NCBI RefSeq assembly: GCF_900289175.1
Contig: NZ_LT985747.1
Location: 724,006 to 788,005, forward strand
Direction: 5' to 3'
Source: Paenibacillus faecalis
GTDB taxonomy: Bacteria > Bacillota > Bacilli > Paenibacillales > Paenibacillaceae
Length of the DNA: 64,000 bases
A program made the position numbers and the translations under genes. This document shows, one piece after another, positions 36,760 through 48,586 of this stretch. Positions within the stretch are counted from its first letter, which is position 1. The number at the start of each line of letters is the position of its first letter. A model generated the notes under the pieces. That model was given only the letters and a program-made list of their open reading frames with translations. It was not told the origin of the DNA and did not search any database.

Positions 36760-37644
36760 TTATCCTTTGATGGCCCCGATCATAACGCCCTTGACAAAAT
36801 ACCGCTGAAGGAACGGATAGAGCACCAGCATCGGAATATTAGCCACAACCAACACCGCATATTTGATCCCTTCCACTTCCCTTTGCTGCTTGATCGCCGA
36901 TTCTGTCGACATTTTGACCATGTCGTTGGTTTGTCCCTGTATCAGAATTTCCCGCAATATAAGCTGCAGCGGAAACTTATCTTTATCCGACAAATACAAA
37001 AGTGCGTTAAAGAATGCATTCCAGTGGCCGACCGCATAGAACAAAATCGTCACCGCGATAATCGGCATGGACAGTGGCAGTATGATCCGGGTCAATATTT
37101 TAATGTTCGAGCAGCCGTCGATCGTTGCTGCCTCCTGAAGCTCGCCGGGTATCGACTGTTGGAAGAAAGTCCGCATAATGATGATGTTCCAGATGGATAC
37201 AGCATTCGGAATAATCATGACCCATAACGTATTCAACATATCGAGGTTTTTGATCAGCAAATAAGTCGGAATCATCCCGCCGCTGAAAAACATCGTGAAA
37301 ACAAGCAAGGCCATAATCGCATTCCGCCCGACAAAATCCTTCCGCGACAGTGGATATGCCGCAAGAATGGTCATCGTTAGATTAATTGCAGTACCTACCG
37401 TTGTATAAATTAGCGTGTTGGTGAAACCGCTCATAATATCCTTGTTCTGAAATATTTTTTCGTATGAATTCAGATTGACTCCCTTGGGCCACAGCAGCAT
37501 TTCGCCGCGGAGAACCGTCTGCGGATCGCTAAATGATGCACTGAGCACAAAAAGCAGCGGGTACAACACAATGAGGGTGATCATGATCAAAACGGTATAG
37601 TTAAGAACATTAAAAATACGGTCCCCTCTGGTTTCAATTTGCAT
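36760..37644 (-). CDS. Sugar ABC transporter permease (LplC-like)
   Basis: 294 aa, six membrane helices, with the permease EAA-type loop QEAATIDGCSNIKILTRIILPLSMP that contacts the ATPase. Starts at ATG 37644 with GAAGGGAGG upstream. Member of the carbohydrate ABC permease family that pairs with LplB. No ATPase gene is in the operon; these systems normally share MsmX-type ATPases encoded elsewhere. Confidence 0.9.
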   Translation of the reverse strand: MQIETRGDRIFNVLNYTVLIMITLIVLYPLLFVLSASFSDPQTVLRGEMLLWPKGVNLNSYEKIFQNKDIMSGFTNTLIYTTVGTAINLTMTILAAYPLSRKDFVGRNAIMALLVFTMFFSGGMIPTYLLIKNLDMLNTLWVMIIPNAVSIWNIIIMRTFFQQSIPGELQEAATIDGCSNIKILTRIILPLSMPIIAVTILFYAVGHWNAFFNALLYLSDKDKFPLQLILREILIQGQTNDMVKMSTESAIKQQREVEGIKYAVLVVANIPMLVLYPFLQRYFVKGVMIGAIKG

Positions 37645-37661
37645 AGTTGAACCTCCCTTCT

Positions 37662-38621
37662 CTACCAAAGACTCGTCTCGCTTACGCGCTTCGCAATAAA
37701 GTTCACAACGACCAGCAGAACAAAATTGATGATGGAATTGAACAATCCGACGGCTGCGGAGAAGCTGTATTCAGCATTCTGTATCCCCATTCGATACACG
37801 TATGTAGAAATAATATCGGAGCTTTCTAAATTCAAATTGTTTTGCATCAGGAGTACCTTCTCGAAGCCGATACCCATAACGCTTCCAATGTTCAAAATCA
37901 GGAGAATGATAATGGTTGGCCTGATGCCCGGAATGTTAATGTGCCAAATTCGCTGAAGCCGTGTTGCACCGTCTACACGCGCAGCTTCATGCAATTGGTT
38001 GTCAATGCCGGCAAGGGCAGCCAAATAAATAATGGAGCTCCAGCCCATCGTCTGCCATACGTCCGACAGAACGTATAATGTCTTGAACCAGGCAGGCTCG
38101 GTCATGAAATTGATCGGTTGTCCTCCGAACATTTCAATAAAGTGATTGATGATGCCGTAACGCGGCGACAGAAAGATCATCATCATTCCGACAATGACGA
38201 CGGTTGACAGAAAATGCGGCGCATAGGTTACCGTTTGTACAAACTTTTTGAATCGTTCCGCTTTGATTTCATTCATGAGCAAAGCCAGAATAATCGGGAT
38301 CGGAAACCCGACGGCAAGGCTGTATAAACCGATACCCAGCGTGTTTTTGATTAGCCGCCAGAAATAATAACTGTCGAAGAACCGGTTAAAATGCTCCATG
38401 CCGACCCACGGACTGCCCCAAATCCCTTTCGTTGCTATGAAATCCTTAAAGGCGATCTGAATGCCGTACATCGGAAAGTAATGAAAAACAATGTAATAAA
38501 CGATAACCGGAGAAATAAGGAGATAAAGCTGCCAATTGCGCCAGACACGCTTCCAATTAAAACGCTTACGTTTTGTTTCAGGTACTGCATCTACAACGGG
38601 CTGTACAGTCGTATTCGCCAA
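37662..38621 (-). CDS. Sugar ABC transporter permease (LplB-like)
   Basis: 319 aa starting at TTG with GAGGTG upstream. Six membrane helices and the EAA loop HEAARVDGATRLQRIWHINIPGIRP. A Lys/Arg-rich N-terminus precedes the first helix. It is the first gene of the operon lplB-lplC-binding protein-idh. A strong promoter lies about 510 nt upstream, leaving an unusually long leader. Confidence 0.9.
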   Translation of the reverse strand: MANTTVQPVVDAVPETKRKRFNWKRVWRNWQLYLLISPVIVYYIVFHYFPMYGIQIAFKDFIATKGIWGSPWVGMEHFNRFFDSYYFWRLIKNTLGIGLYSLAVGFPIPIILALLMNEIKAERFKKFVQTVTYAPHFLSTVVIVGMMMIFLSPRYGIINHFIEMFGGQPINFMTEPAWFKTLYVLSDVWQTMGWSSIIYLAALAGIDNQLHEAARVDGATRLQRIWHINIPGIRPTIIILLILNIGSVMGIGFEKVLLMQNNLNLESSDIISTYVYRMGIQNAEYSFSAAVGLFNSIINFVLLVVVNFIAKRVSETSLW

Positions 38622-39042
38622 AGAGCATCACCTCGTTATGTATTTGTGGGCGTTCAATTCACCGCAAAACATCAGCACTGCACAAAATCACGGCAATTAT
38701 TCAAAGCTTCGGTTAGCGCAAATTTTTAGATTGAAAGTATTACGGCTGCAGTACGCTCGTTAATATATTCGTTAATGCCCCCCCTTGCTTTTTAATATGG
38801 CCGCTAAAACACGGATAAACCGATGGTGTTGTGCGGTTCTCAACGAAACATGTTAGATATCATAACGTTTTATCAATCTATATATAATTTTCGGAAAATA
38901 CGTTTTTTGGATAATAATAAGTTATATTTGGATTGTTTTGGAGTTAAATTTGGTGTAATGGAAGTTAAACTAGATGCTTAATTAAAGCAACCATCATCAT
39001 CACGAGGAATGCATTTATTGCAAACACCTTTTATATCAGTAT

Positions 39043-39056
39043 TGTAAGCGCAATCA
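39043..39056. promoter_or_regulatory. cre/LacI-type operator in the lpl leader
   Basis: TGTAAGCGCAATCA matches the cre consensus TGWNANCGNTNWCA at all but one position. It lies about 80 nt downstream of the predicted start of the lpl transcript, a roadblock position. Either CcpA or the LacI-type regulator encoded next door could bind it. Confidence 0.6.
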
Positions 39057-39139
39057 AATTTGAGGTGGGTTGATCGAAGGATAGTACTTATTGATTCCAA
39101 ATGAAATGAAAAATTCCAAATCCCTCTGTGATTTTAATT

Positions 39140-39168
39140 ATAATAATATAGCAATTATGTATTGTCAA
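39140..39168 (-). promoter_or_regulatory. Sigma-A promoter of the lpl operon
   Basis: On the minus strand TTGACA (39168-39163), a 17-nt spacer and TATTAT (39145-39140) form a near-consensus promoter. Transcription toward lplB would start near 39133 and give a leader of about 510 nt. No other gene is seen in 38622-39318. Confidence 0.7.
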
Positions 39169-39223
39169 ATACTTTTTTGGATTGTTTTGGAGTGAAACGC
39201 CTGTAATTTCTTGTTTTAGGCAC

Positions 39224-39257
39224 AAAAAAACAGTCCCGTATTTCATACCGGCGACTG
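39224..39257 (-). terminator. Terminator of the LacI-type gene
   Basis: On the minus strand CAGTC-CCGGTAT pairs with ATACGGGACTG, with small mismatches, followed by TTTTTTT. Confidence 0.75.
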
Positions 39258-39318
39258 CTTTTCAAGGAAGGGCTATTACTCGATGTAATGTAATATAATA
39301 TAACACAGAATATAAGTC

Positions 39319-40356
39319 TTATTTTCTAGAAAAATTAGTGGATTCCCGGATAATAAGTGAACCTGGGAGCAATATTTTGGTCGCTATCGGAAAATGTCCA
39401 TCCAAATAATCCACGATTGATTTCGCTGCGACTCTCCCGATTTCGTACTTAGGAACCGAAACGGAGGTTAACGGCGGGGTTGTATACTGGGCCACATCGA
39501 TATTGTCCATCCCCATGATCGCAATGTCTTCTGGAATGCTGCCATCATTCTCGACAACGGCACGCATGGCCGGAATAGCAAGCATATCACTGGCACAAAA
39601 AACAGCAGTCGGCCATTCCGACTTTGGAAGTCGACCCAGAAGATCCGACAGCAGTGTAAAGCTCCGGTCCACATTCCAGCGAGTATCCATCAGCCACTCC
39701 TTTCGCAGCTCAAGGTTGGCCTCCAGCATGGCAAATTTATACCCAACAAACCGTTCTTCACTTTCCATCTGCTTGGAATATGCGGGTCCCCCGATAAAAG
39801 CAATCTTCGTATGACCTTGGTCTATCAAATGACGTACTGCTGCCCTTGTCGAAAGGATGCGATCACAGTCCACAACGGGTATGCTCAGCCGTTCATCATT
39901 CAGACTTACCCCCATGAGCGCAATACCCTCCTCCTGGATCAGCTGAAACAGCTCTTCGTCGTACCAGCTGATGGCGACAATTCCTTGAACCTTTGTCTCT
40001 CTTAGCATCAGACGCATTTTTTCCGTATCACATACTTCTTCGCATGTACGAACGATTGCCGGAGGCTGACCAAGTTCCTCCATTTTTTTATGAAAACCGG
40101 CTAAAACCTTTGAAAAATAAGGGTGTTCGTCCATCAGAAGTTGGGGAACGATACACGCGATCCGCTTGATCGCTGTGCTATTCCCCACTGCGTTTCTGGA
40201 TGATTCATCTAGTTTGTATCCAAGCTCAAGAGCTGCTTTCCGGATTTTCTGCTTGGTTTCTTCACTGACCGGACGGCTTATATCGTTATTAATTGCCCGG
40301 GAAACCGTAGATATGGATACGCCAACCCGCTCGGCAATATCTTTAAGCTTAACCAA
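39319..40356 (-). CDS. LacI-family transcription regulator
   Basis: About 345 aa. The N-terminal helix-turn-helix reads VKLKDIAERVGVSISTVSRAIN, followed by the hinge region and a periplasmic-binding-like sensor domain ending LLPGSLIIRESTN. AAGGAGG lies 8 nt before a TTG at 40356, which I prefer; the ATG at 40362 is only 2 nt from the site. It follows the lpl operon and a LacI/cre-type operator is present there, so it likely represses sugar uptake until the inducer is present. Confidence 0.9.
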   Translation of the reverse strand: MVKLKDIAERVGVSISTVSRAINNDISRPVSEETKQKIRKAALELGYKLDESSRNAVGNSTAIKRIACIVPQLLMDEHPYFSKVLAGFHKKMEELGQPPAIVRTCEEVCDTEKMRLMLRETKVQGIVAISWYDEELFQLIQEEGIALMGVSLNDERLSIPVVDCDRILSTRAAVRHLIDQGHTKIAFIGGPAYSKQMESEERFVGYKFAMLEANLELRKEWLMDTRWNVDRSFTLLSDLLGRLPKSEWPTAVFCASDMLAIPAMRAVVENDGSIPEDIAIMGMDNIDVAQYTTPPLTSVSVPKYEIGRVAAKSIVDYLDGHFPIATKILLPGSLIIRESTNFSRK

Positions 40357-40615
40357 TTTCATCTCCTCCTTCGTAAAATTTGGAGCCAAACATACCGCCG
40401 GTCCATGATCATAGCATAAACTTTGTCAATTTAAGTCGTCAAATCGATAACAAACGCCGTCGTTTGCAAGAAAATGTAGGATCAAGCAGGAGTGTCCAAA
40501 GCCTTCAAACAATATATGATAAGCAGGCCCAGTAAAAGAGACATCGTTATAGTTTTTGCCACAGGGCAGTGCATTAGCTTCTTGAAAACGGGTAATAATA
40601 TGGTACAATATGTAT

Positions 40616-40748
40616 ATAATAAAGAAGGAGCGAAGATGCGCTAACATCCTCACTCCTTGACAACAGCCGCTTTTAAGGGCGGAAGGCTGTTAACTAAGTT
40701 CCGAAATAGACCGCAATCCTTAGTCAGAGGGACGGTCTATTTCTTTTG
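40616..40748 (+). ncRNA. Predicted antitoxin antisense RNA (module 1)
   Basis: A promoter TTGAAA (40582-40587), 16-nt spacer, TACAAT (40604-40609) drives + strand RNA toward the toxin gene. The RNA would fold into a 5' hairpin AAGGAG...CTCCTT (40625-40658), a second hairpin AACAGCC...GGCTGTT (40662-40691) and a terminator AAATAGACCG...CGGTCTATTT (40704-40742) followed by CTTTT. The terminator overlaps the 3' end of the convergent toxin gene, the geometry of txpA/RatA and bsrG/SR4 type I systems. The same layout recurs at 59490-59661. Confidence 0.7.
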
Positions 40749-40826
40749 ATTGAAGGAGAGTACTAGCACAACCAATGTTGCAAATGAAATCATAAGCGTC
40801 AATGCTTGGTAGACCTCCACAGGCAT
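40737..40826 (-). CDS. Holin-like type I toxin peptide (module 1)
   Basis: 29 aa: MPVEV, then one hydrophobic helix (ALTLMISFATLVVLVLSF) and a basic end NQKK. This is the pattern of the putative holin-like toxins (Hol_Tox) related to TxpA/BsrG peptides, which act at the membrane. AGGGAGGTGAT is a near-perfect ribosome site. Start may be the ATG at 40826 or the GTG at 40820, which is spaced better. The stop codon lies in the shared terminator stem. Too short for ordinary gene calling. Confidence 0.75.
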   Translation of the reverse strand: MPVEVYQALTLMISFATLVVLVLSFNQKK

Positions 40827-40884
40827 CACCTCCCTTCCGGGAGATTAGCCGACCGCCCATATAGCCATTCTATTGTCATGGCAT

Positions 40885-40893
40885 ATTATACCA
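40885..40893 (-). promoter_or_regulatory. Toxin promoter, module 1
   Basis: TGGTATAAT on the minus strand is an extended -10 box about 60 nt before the toxin start. The -35 is poor. Confidence 0.5.
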
Positions 40894-40900
40894 TATTTAA

Positions 40901-40926
40901 GAGCGCCCTAATAGGCGCTCTTTTTT
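40901..40926 (+). terminator. Terminator flanking module 1
   Basis: GAGCGCC-CTAATA-GGCGCTC followed by TTTTTT on the + strand; it insulates the toxin-antitoxin module from grpB. The remainder of 40390-41090 holds no other gene that I can support. Confidence 0.8.
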
Positions 40927-41090
40927 GCTGCTACAAGGTAATTGACAATACATTGATAGTGCCTGAAATGATTGAACTTAGTATGTGTACATATTTTCCT
41001 TTTATTGTATAATAGTGTCGCTCATGTATCACGAATAAGTTTCAATCGATAATTGCTTTACCATTAAGCACTTGAAAGGATCGATATATT

Positions 41091-41618
41091 ATGAATTTAG
41101 GATTGAAACGAAATGAAGTTAAATTAGTACCTCACAATCAAAAGTGGTCCATGGAGTTTAAGGAAGTTCAAATAGATATTCAGTCTGCATTAGATCTAGA
41201 TTTTGAAAGAATCGAACATATTGGCAGTACAGCCATTAAAGAGATTGCAGCCAAACCGGTACTAGATATTCTTGTTGGTGTTGATAATCTAGAGGAAATT
41301 GAAGAAATCTTATTTGATAAGTTTAAAAAAATTGGATTCTATAGGCTGAGAATTGAGAGGGAAAATGAAATTGTATTAGCAAAATTTAAAGATGATTCTT
41401 TTAATGAAAAAACTCATTTTATTCATTTAGTTCAGTTCGAAGGGGAAAAGTGGAGAGACTTAATTTTTTTTAGAGATTGTTTAAACTCTAATGAATCCCT
41501 AAGAAAAGAGTACGAGCAAATCAAAATATCGTTTGTTGCAAAGCAAAACACTGGAATTAATGAATACACAGATGCAAAGGAGGTTTTTGTAAAAAGGGTG
41601 TTCGATATGAATAAGTGA
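41091..41618 (+). CDS. GrpB-family nucleotidyltransferase-like protein
   Basis: 175 aa. The family pattern VPHNQKWSMEF, then EHIGSTAIKEIAAKPVLDILVGV and HFIHLV, defines the GrpB/UPF0157 group, a nucleotidyltransferase-like fold. No biochemical role is established. GAAAGGA precedes the ATG. The gene is clearly more AT-rich than the surrounding core genes and lies in a patch with a toxin-antitoxin module and a recombinase remnant, so recent transfer is likely. Confidence 0.85.
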   Translation: MNLGLKRNEVKLVPHNQKWSMEFKEVQIDIQSALDLDFERIEHIGSTAIKEIAAKPVLDILVGVDNLEEIEEILFDKFKKIGFYRLRIERENEIVLAKFKDDSFNEKTHFIHLVQFEGEKWRDLIFFRDCLNSNESLRKEYEQIKISFVAKQNTGINEYTDAKEVFVKRVFDMNK

Positions 41619-41757
41619 TTCTTCTCCTTTACCCTTTTATCCCGAGTATGTATTTTAGGAGTTACACCTTTCCATAACTGAATTAGATTAGCACCTAAGG
41701 AAATAAGCCAACCAGACATCTCTGGTTGACCTAATAATACGAAATGTTCAGTCAATT

Positions 41758-42576
41758 TCAGAATAATATTTCTTTCCTGTTTACCTTCATACCGGACAAT
41801 GACCGATCAAACATGTCAAGAATAAACAAGAATCTTTCTGCTTCACGGAAAACATGATCCGCTAACAAAGGATGAATGATACTTTTTATTCGGCACTCTT
41901 CAATTAAGTCACGTGCAGTTTTCTTAAAATCACGTAATGATTTTACTGAAACGCGATTTTCATCAACAAATTGACTTAAAAGCGGATGTGTTTGCGACTG
42001 AGGGCGCATTGAACTTAAATCGATAGCCTGATACATGAGCGTATCGAATTCATGACTAAACTCTCTTGCTTGCTCTACCAGCTTTCTTTCAGACGGATCA
42101 AGCAAATGACCTATAAACTTTGCATGGTCGGCCATAATTTTCAGAAAAAATACATTCTCATCAATAATCGCATCAGCTAATGGTTCAAGCCTTCCCTTAT
42201 TAAGTTCATCTAATCGGTTACTGAAATATCTTGCTTCCCGGCTAATATGATCTACAAGCAGAGGAAAATTGTTACCTCCGGGAAGTTTACACCGCAATAT
42301 CAGTCCGAGTACCTTCCGCTTAAATGCCCAAATGTGTGTGGCTGCATTGTAAACTTCTGAGTTAAACTGTCTTATGGTTTGAGGATCAGTATTTTCTTGA
42401 TACATATGAGCTCTTCTTTCGATATCCTCAAAGATCGCTTGGAATTGATTGGCCTCATCAATTAATTGAGTGTCCTCGCACCTAAAACCTAAGCGAAGAA
42501 AGAAGGAATGTTCCTTCATAATGCGCGACCAAAAACGTATCTCATCTAATGAACGTACAACAAAAGGATCTGACAT
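41758..42576 (-). CDS. DUF2935 protein
   Basis: About 272 aa, all-helical, with two similar halves containing EIRFWSRIMKEHSFFLRLGF and ENVFFLKIMADHAKFIGHLL. The repeated EH/DH with downstream Phe is typical of DUF2935, possibly a metal-binding four-helix fold. Start taken at ATG 42576 with GGAG 8 nt upstream. The longer frame to 42834 crosses a terminator hairpin and has no ribosome site. Confidence 0.8.
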   Translation of the reverse strand: MSDPFVVRSLDEIRFWSRIMKEHSFFLRLGFRCEDTQLIDEANQFQAIFEDIERRAHMYQENTDPQTIRQFNSEVYNAATHIWAFKRKVLGLILRCKLPGGNNFPLLVDHISREARYFSNRLDELNKGRLEPLADAIIDENVFFLKIMADHAKFIGHLLDPSERKLVEQAREFSHEFDTLMYQAIDLSSMRPQSQTHPLLSQFVDENRVSVKSLRDFKKTARDLIEECRIKSIIHPLLADHVFREAERFLFILDMFDRSLSGMKVNRKEILF

Positions 42577-42667
42577 AAACATCACTCCATTCAGTATCCG
42601 GTTACAATGCATTGACCTAATAACAGATTTTATGGGAGTGGCTTGTTCAATATGATATCGGCATAAA

Positions 42668-42702
42668 AAAATGTGGGTTTTGTTAGAAAAAACCCACATT
42701 TT
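42668..42702. terminator. Bidirectional terminator (likely end of the suf transcript)
   Basis: AAAATGTGGGTTTT (42668-42681) and AAAACCCACATTTT (42689-42702) are perfect complements. It is the first strong terminator downstream of sufB on the minus strand. Confidence 0.8.
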
Positions 42703-42915
42703 AATCACTGGGGACATATTGTCCAGCACTGATTCAATACCCGTCAAATTTACGGTAACCTGCTTAGTGTCCGTCCATTCCCCATACACAGCCTTCACAA
42801 CGTTCTGGTTGCTGAAACACTGGTTCATCTTCAATTAACTTGGGGGGAGCTCCTTTATTTTTCTTAAAGCTTTGACAGGATTCGAAAGAAGTATGTATGC
42901 GGGCCACAGTCCTAG

Positions 42916-43086
42916 TATTTATCACCGCATGCTCTTAAACATACTCATGCTGTTCATCTACTCAAAGCTGGCGCAAATATAAAATACGTGTCCGAGCGAC
43001 TAGGACACGCGAGCGTGAAAGTCACTGCAGACACGTATTTACATGTTACTGAAAAAATTAATCTGTACGAACAGTACGTAAAGTAA
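42916..43086 (+). pseudogene. C-terminal remnant of a tyrosine recombinase
   Basis: A 56-residue frame from just after a TAG to a TAA, reading SPHALKHTHAVHLLKAG and ERLGHASVKVTADTYLHV. This holds the second half of the catalytic core of phage/Xer-type integrases: the HxxH/R box region, the GH pair and the catalytic Tyr in DTYLHV. The N-terminal 200-300 residues are missing. It lies 48 bp from the end of sufB, marking an old integration site. The rest of 42577-43133 holds the terminator above and no supported gene. Confidence 0.75.
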
Positions 43087-43133
43087 ACGGACAAACCCCT
43101 AAATCAAAGTTGGAAAGCCCTGTTGCTTCAAGG

Positions 43134-44531
43134 TTATCCGATACTACCTTCCATCTCGAATTTGATGAGACGGTTCATCTCTACTGCATATTCCATCGGC
43201 AGCTCTTTGGTGAACGGCTCGATGAAGCCCATAATGATCATTTGCGTTGCTTCATCTTCACTCAATCCGCGGCTCATGAGATAGAACAGCTGGTCCTCGG
43301 ATACCTTGGATACCGTAGCTTCGTGCTCCAGCATCACATCATCATTCTTGATTTCGTTATACGGAATCGTATCCGATGTGGACTCGTTATCCAGAATCAA
43401 GGTATCGCATTTTACGTTGGATTTAGCACCATCGGCGTTGCGGCCGAAGGAAGCAAGTCCACGGTAGGTTACCTTACCGCCGTGCTTACTAATCGACTTG
43501 GATACGATCGTAGAGGTCGTATCCGGAGCCAGGTGATGCATTTTGGCGCCTGAATCCTGATGCTGTCCTTTACCGGCAACGGCGATAGAAAGAACCGAAC
43601 CTTTAGCACCGCGACCTTTCAAAAGAACTGCCGGATACTTCATTGTTACCTTCGAACCGATATTGCCATCGACCCATTCCATCGTTGCATTCTCTTCTGC
43701 AACTGCACGCTTCGTAACCAGGTTATAAATATTCGGAGCCCAGTTTTGAATGGTCGTGTAACGAACGCGAGCATTCTTCTTACAGATGATCTCAACGACA
43801 GCACTGTGAAGCGAGTTTGTACTATAGATCGGAGCCGTACAACCTTCAACATAGTGAACAAAGCTATCTTCATCGGCAATGATGAGTGTGCGTTCGAATT
43901 GACCCATGTTCTCCGAGTTAATCCGGAAGTAAGCTTGCAGCGGAATTTCACATTTTACTCCTTTTGGAACGTAAATAAAGCTGCCCCCGGACCATACCGC
44001 ACTGTTCAACGCCGCGAACTTGTTGTCCGTAGCTGGAACGACAGTAGCGAAGTATTCTTTAAAAATTTCAGGATGCTCTCTGAGCGCTGTATCGGTGTCC
44101 GAGAAGATAACTCCCTGGTCCTCAAGTTCTTTTTGCATATTGTGATATACAACCTCAGATTCATACTGAGCAGATACACCCGCCAGGAATTTCTGTTCAG
44201 CCTCAGGAATACCGAGCTTATCAAAAGTTTCCTTGATTTCTGCCGGAACTTCTTCCCATGTTTTCCCTTTGCCCTCTGAAGGTTTTACGTAATACTGAAT
44301 ATCGTTGAAGTCCAGTTCATCGAGATTACCTCCCCATGTCGGCATCGGCATTTTCTCGAACTGCGCCAAAGACTTCAGGCGGAAATCAAGCATCCATTGA
44401 GGTTCGTTCTTCATTTTGGATATCTCTGTAACAATTTCGCGTGTCAGACCTTTTCCGGATTGAAAAATAGCCTTGTGTTCATCGCGGAAACCATATTTGT
44501 ACTCTTCTAATTCAGGAGCTTTCTTAGCCAT
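43134..44531 (-). CDS. sufB: SufB, Fe-S cluster assembly scaffold
   Basis: 465 aa, full length for SufB. It forms the SufBCD scaffold on which Fe-S clusters are built. Start [15 protein letters not shown], the segment NCYRT-like [15 protein letters not shown] region, [19 protein letters not shown] with the conserved Cys, and the C-terminal [37 protein letters not shown] are family hallmarks. Last gene of sufCDSUB, as in Bacillus. Followed by a recombinase remnant instead of the usual neighbours. Confidence 0.95.
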   Translation of the reverse strand: MAKKAPELEEYKYGFRDEHKAIFQSGKGLTREIVTEISKMKNEPQWMLDFRLKSLAQFEKMPMPTWGGNLDELDFNDIQYYVKPSEGKGKTWEEVPAEIKETFDKLGIPEAEQKFLAGVSAQYESEVVYHNMQKELEDQGVIFSDTDTALREHPEIFKEYFATVVPATDNKFAALNSAVWSGGSFIYVPKGVKCEIPLQAYFRINSENMGQFERTLIIADEDSFVHYVEGCTAPIYSTNSLHSAVVEIICKKNARVRYTTIQNWAPNIYNLVTKRAVAEENATMEWVDGNIGSKVTMKYPAVLLKGRGAKGSVLSIAVAGKGQHQDSGAKMHHLAPDTTSTIVSKSISKHGGKVTYRGLASFGRNADGAKSNVKCDTLILDNESTSDTIPYNEIKNDDVMLEHEATVSKVSEDQLFYLMSRGLSEDEATQMIIMGFIEPFTKELPMEYAVEMNRLIKFEMEGSIG

Positions 44532-44552
44532 TCGTCTTACCTCCCTATCGTT

Positions 44553-47495
<2,943 letters not shown>

Positions 47496-47517
47496 TTCGT
47501 CTTCTCCTCCCGTCAAT

Positions 47518-48300
47518 TTATGATTCTTGACCTACAGTTTCATCCGTAATACCCAGCTCTTCCTTGATCCAGTCGTAGCCTTCCGCTTCCAAGCGCTGTG
47601 CGAGTTCAGGTCCGCCGGATTTAACAATACGCCCCTGCATCATTACATGGACAAAGTCAGGTGTGATATAATTAAGCAATCGCTGATAGTGGGTAATGAT
47701 TAAAAAGCTGCGCTCTTCGTTTCTCATGGCATTGACACCGTCAGCTACGATTCGCAGTGCGTCAATATCCAGACCGGAGTCAATTTCGTCCAAAATAACA
47801 ACCTTTGGATCCATCATCATCATTTGCAAAATTTCGTTACGCTTCTTCTCACCACCGGAGAAGCCTTCATTCAGATAACGATGAGCAAATTCAGGATTGA
47901 TATCCAAATCTTTCATCTTGTTTTCAAGTTGACGAATGAACTTAATCAGAGAAATTTCATTGCCTTCACCACGATGTGCATTAATTGCACTACGAAGGAA
48001 ATCAGAGTTGGTCACACCTGCAATTTCACTTGGGTATTGCATAGCGAGGAACAGCCCTGCCAATGAACGCTCATCAACGCCCATTTCAAGCAGATCTTCA
48101 CCATTCAAAACTGCGCTTCCTTCGGTAACTTCATATTTAGGATGACCCATCAGAGCAGAAGCGAGAGTACTTTTACCTGTTCCGTTCGGTCCCATAATGG
48201 CATGTACTTCTCCGCCATTCATTTCAAGGTTAATGCCCTTCAAAATTTCCTTGCCTTCGATTTGTGCTTTCAAGCCCTCAATGACAAACTTCGTTGACAT
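47518..48300 (-). CDS. sufC: SufC, Fe-S assembly ATPase
   Basis: 260 aa ABC ATPase that powers SufBCD. Walker A GPNGTGKSTL, signature SGGEKKR, Walker B VVILDEIDSGLD and the switch His in FLIITHY are all present. First gene of the operon, with a sigma-A promoter about 90 nt upstream that carries Fur-like repeats. Confidence 0.96.
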   Translation of the reverse strand: MSTKFVIEGLKAQIEGKEILKGINLEMNGGEVHAIMGPNGTGKSTLASALMGHPKYEVTEGSAVLNGEDLLEMGVDERSLAGLFLAMQYPSEIAGVTNSDFLRSAINAHRGEGNEISLIKFIRQLENKMKDLDINPEFAHRYLNEGFSGGEKKRNEILQMMMMDPKVVILDEIDSGLDIDALRIVADGVNAMRNEERSFLIITHYQRLLNYITPDFVHVMMQGRIVKSGGPELAQRLEAEGYDWIKEELGITDETVGQES

Positions 48301-48391
48301 ATGATATTCCCTCCGTCGAAAAAAGTATTGTGGTGTATATATGATAACAGGATTGGTCGCCCTGGTTTATCACAAAACTTTATTTATAATT

Positions 48392-48420
48392 ATTCTAATC
48401 TGATTCTCACTGATTCTCAA
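48392..48420 (-). promoter_or_regulatory. suf promoter with Fur-like repeats
   Basis: On the minus strand TTGAGA (48420-48415), exactly 17 nt, TAGAAT (48397-48392). Two direct copies of TGAGAATCAG (48419-48400) span the -35 and the spacer, with a third GAAT-type unit at the -10. GAGAAT at 10-bp spacing resembles hexamer arrays bound by Fur, so iron control of suf is plausible. Confidence 0.6.
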
Positions 48421-48527
48421 GTCATTTTATAATAAAAGGTGCTTTAATTCAACCGGACAAGCCAAACTGTGATATTTGTCATTGCGTAAAAGGTATAAAA
48501 TCCACGATTTATTTTAAATTTAAAGAA

Positions 48528-48544
48528 GCTTGACCACATCAAGC
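48528..48544 (-). terminator. Weak hairpin after dps
   Basis: GCTTGA and TCAAGC form a 6-bp stem on the minus strand followed by TTCTTTAAATTT, about 45 nt past the dps stop. Probably the dps terminator, though short. Confidence 0.4.
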
Positions 48545-48586
48545 GGCCAAGCCTCGGAATCACTCTTACTCTTCACTGTATTCTTT

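Larger units (their letters stand above)
38927..39193. repeat. 18-bp direct repeat pair in the lplB upstream region
   Basis: TTTGGATTGTTTTGGAGT occurs exactly at 38927-38944 and 39176-39193, 249 bp apart. The second copy lies just upstream of the -35 box of the lpl promoter; the first lies in the leader. A related TTTTTTGGAT occurs at 38904-38913. They may be regulator sites or traces of a duplication. Confidence 0.6.

Noticed and set aside
40426..40653. 75-codon minus-strand frame upstream of the LacI-type gene
   Set aside because: It overlaps the antisense RNA promoter and hairpin of the toxin-antitoxin module, has no ribosome site, and its sequence looks non-coding.
42577..42834. N-terminal extension of the DUF2935 frame
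   Set aside because: It crosses a perfect terminator hairpin at 42668-42702, and a proper ribosome site exists at the inner start. The extra residues match nothing known to me.
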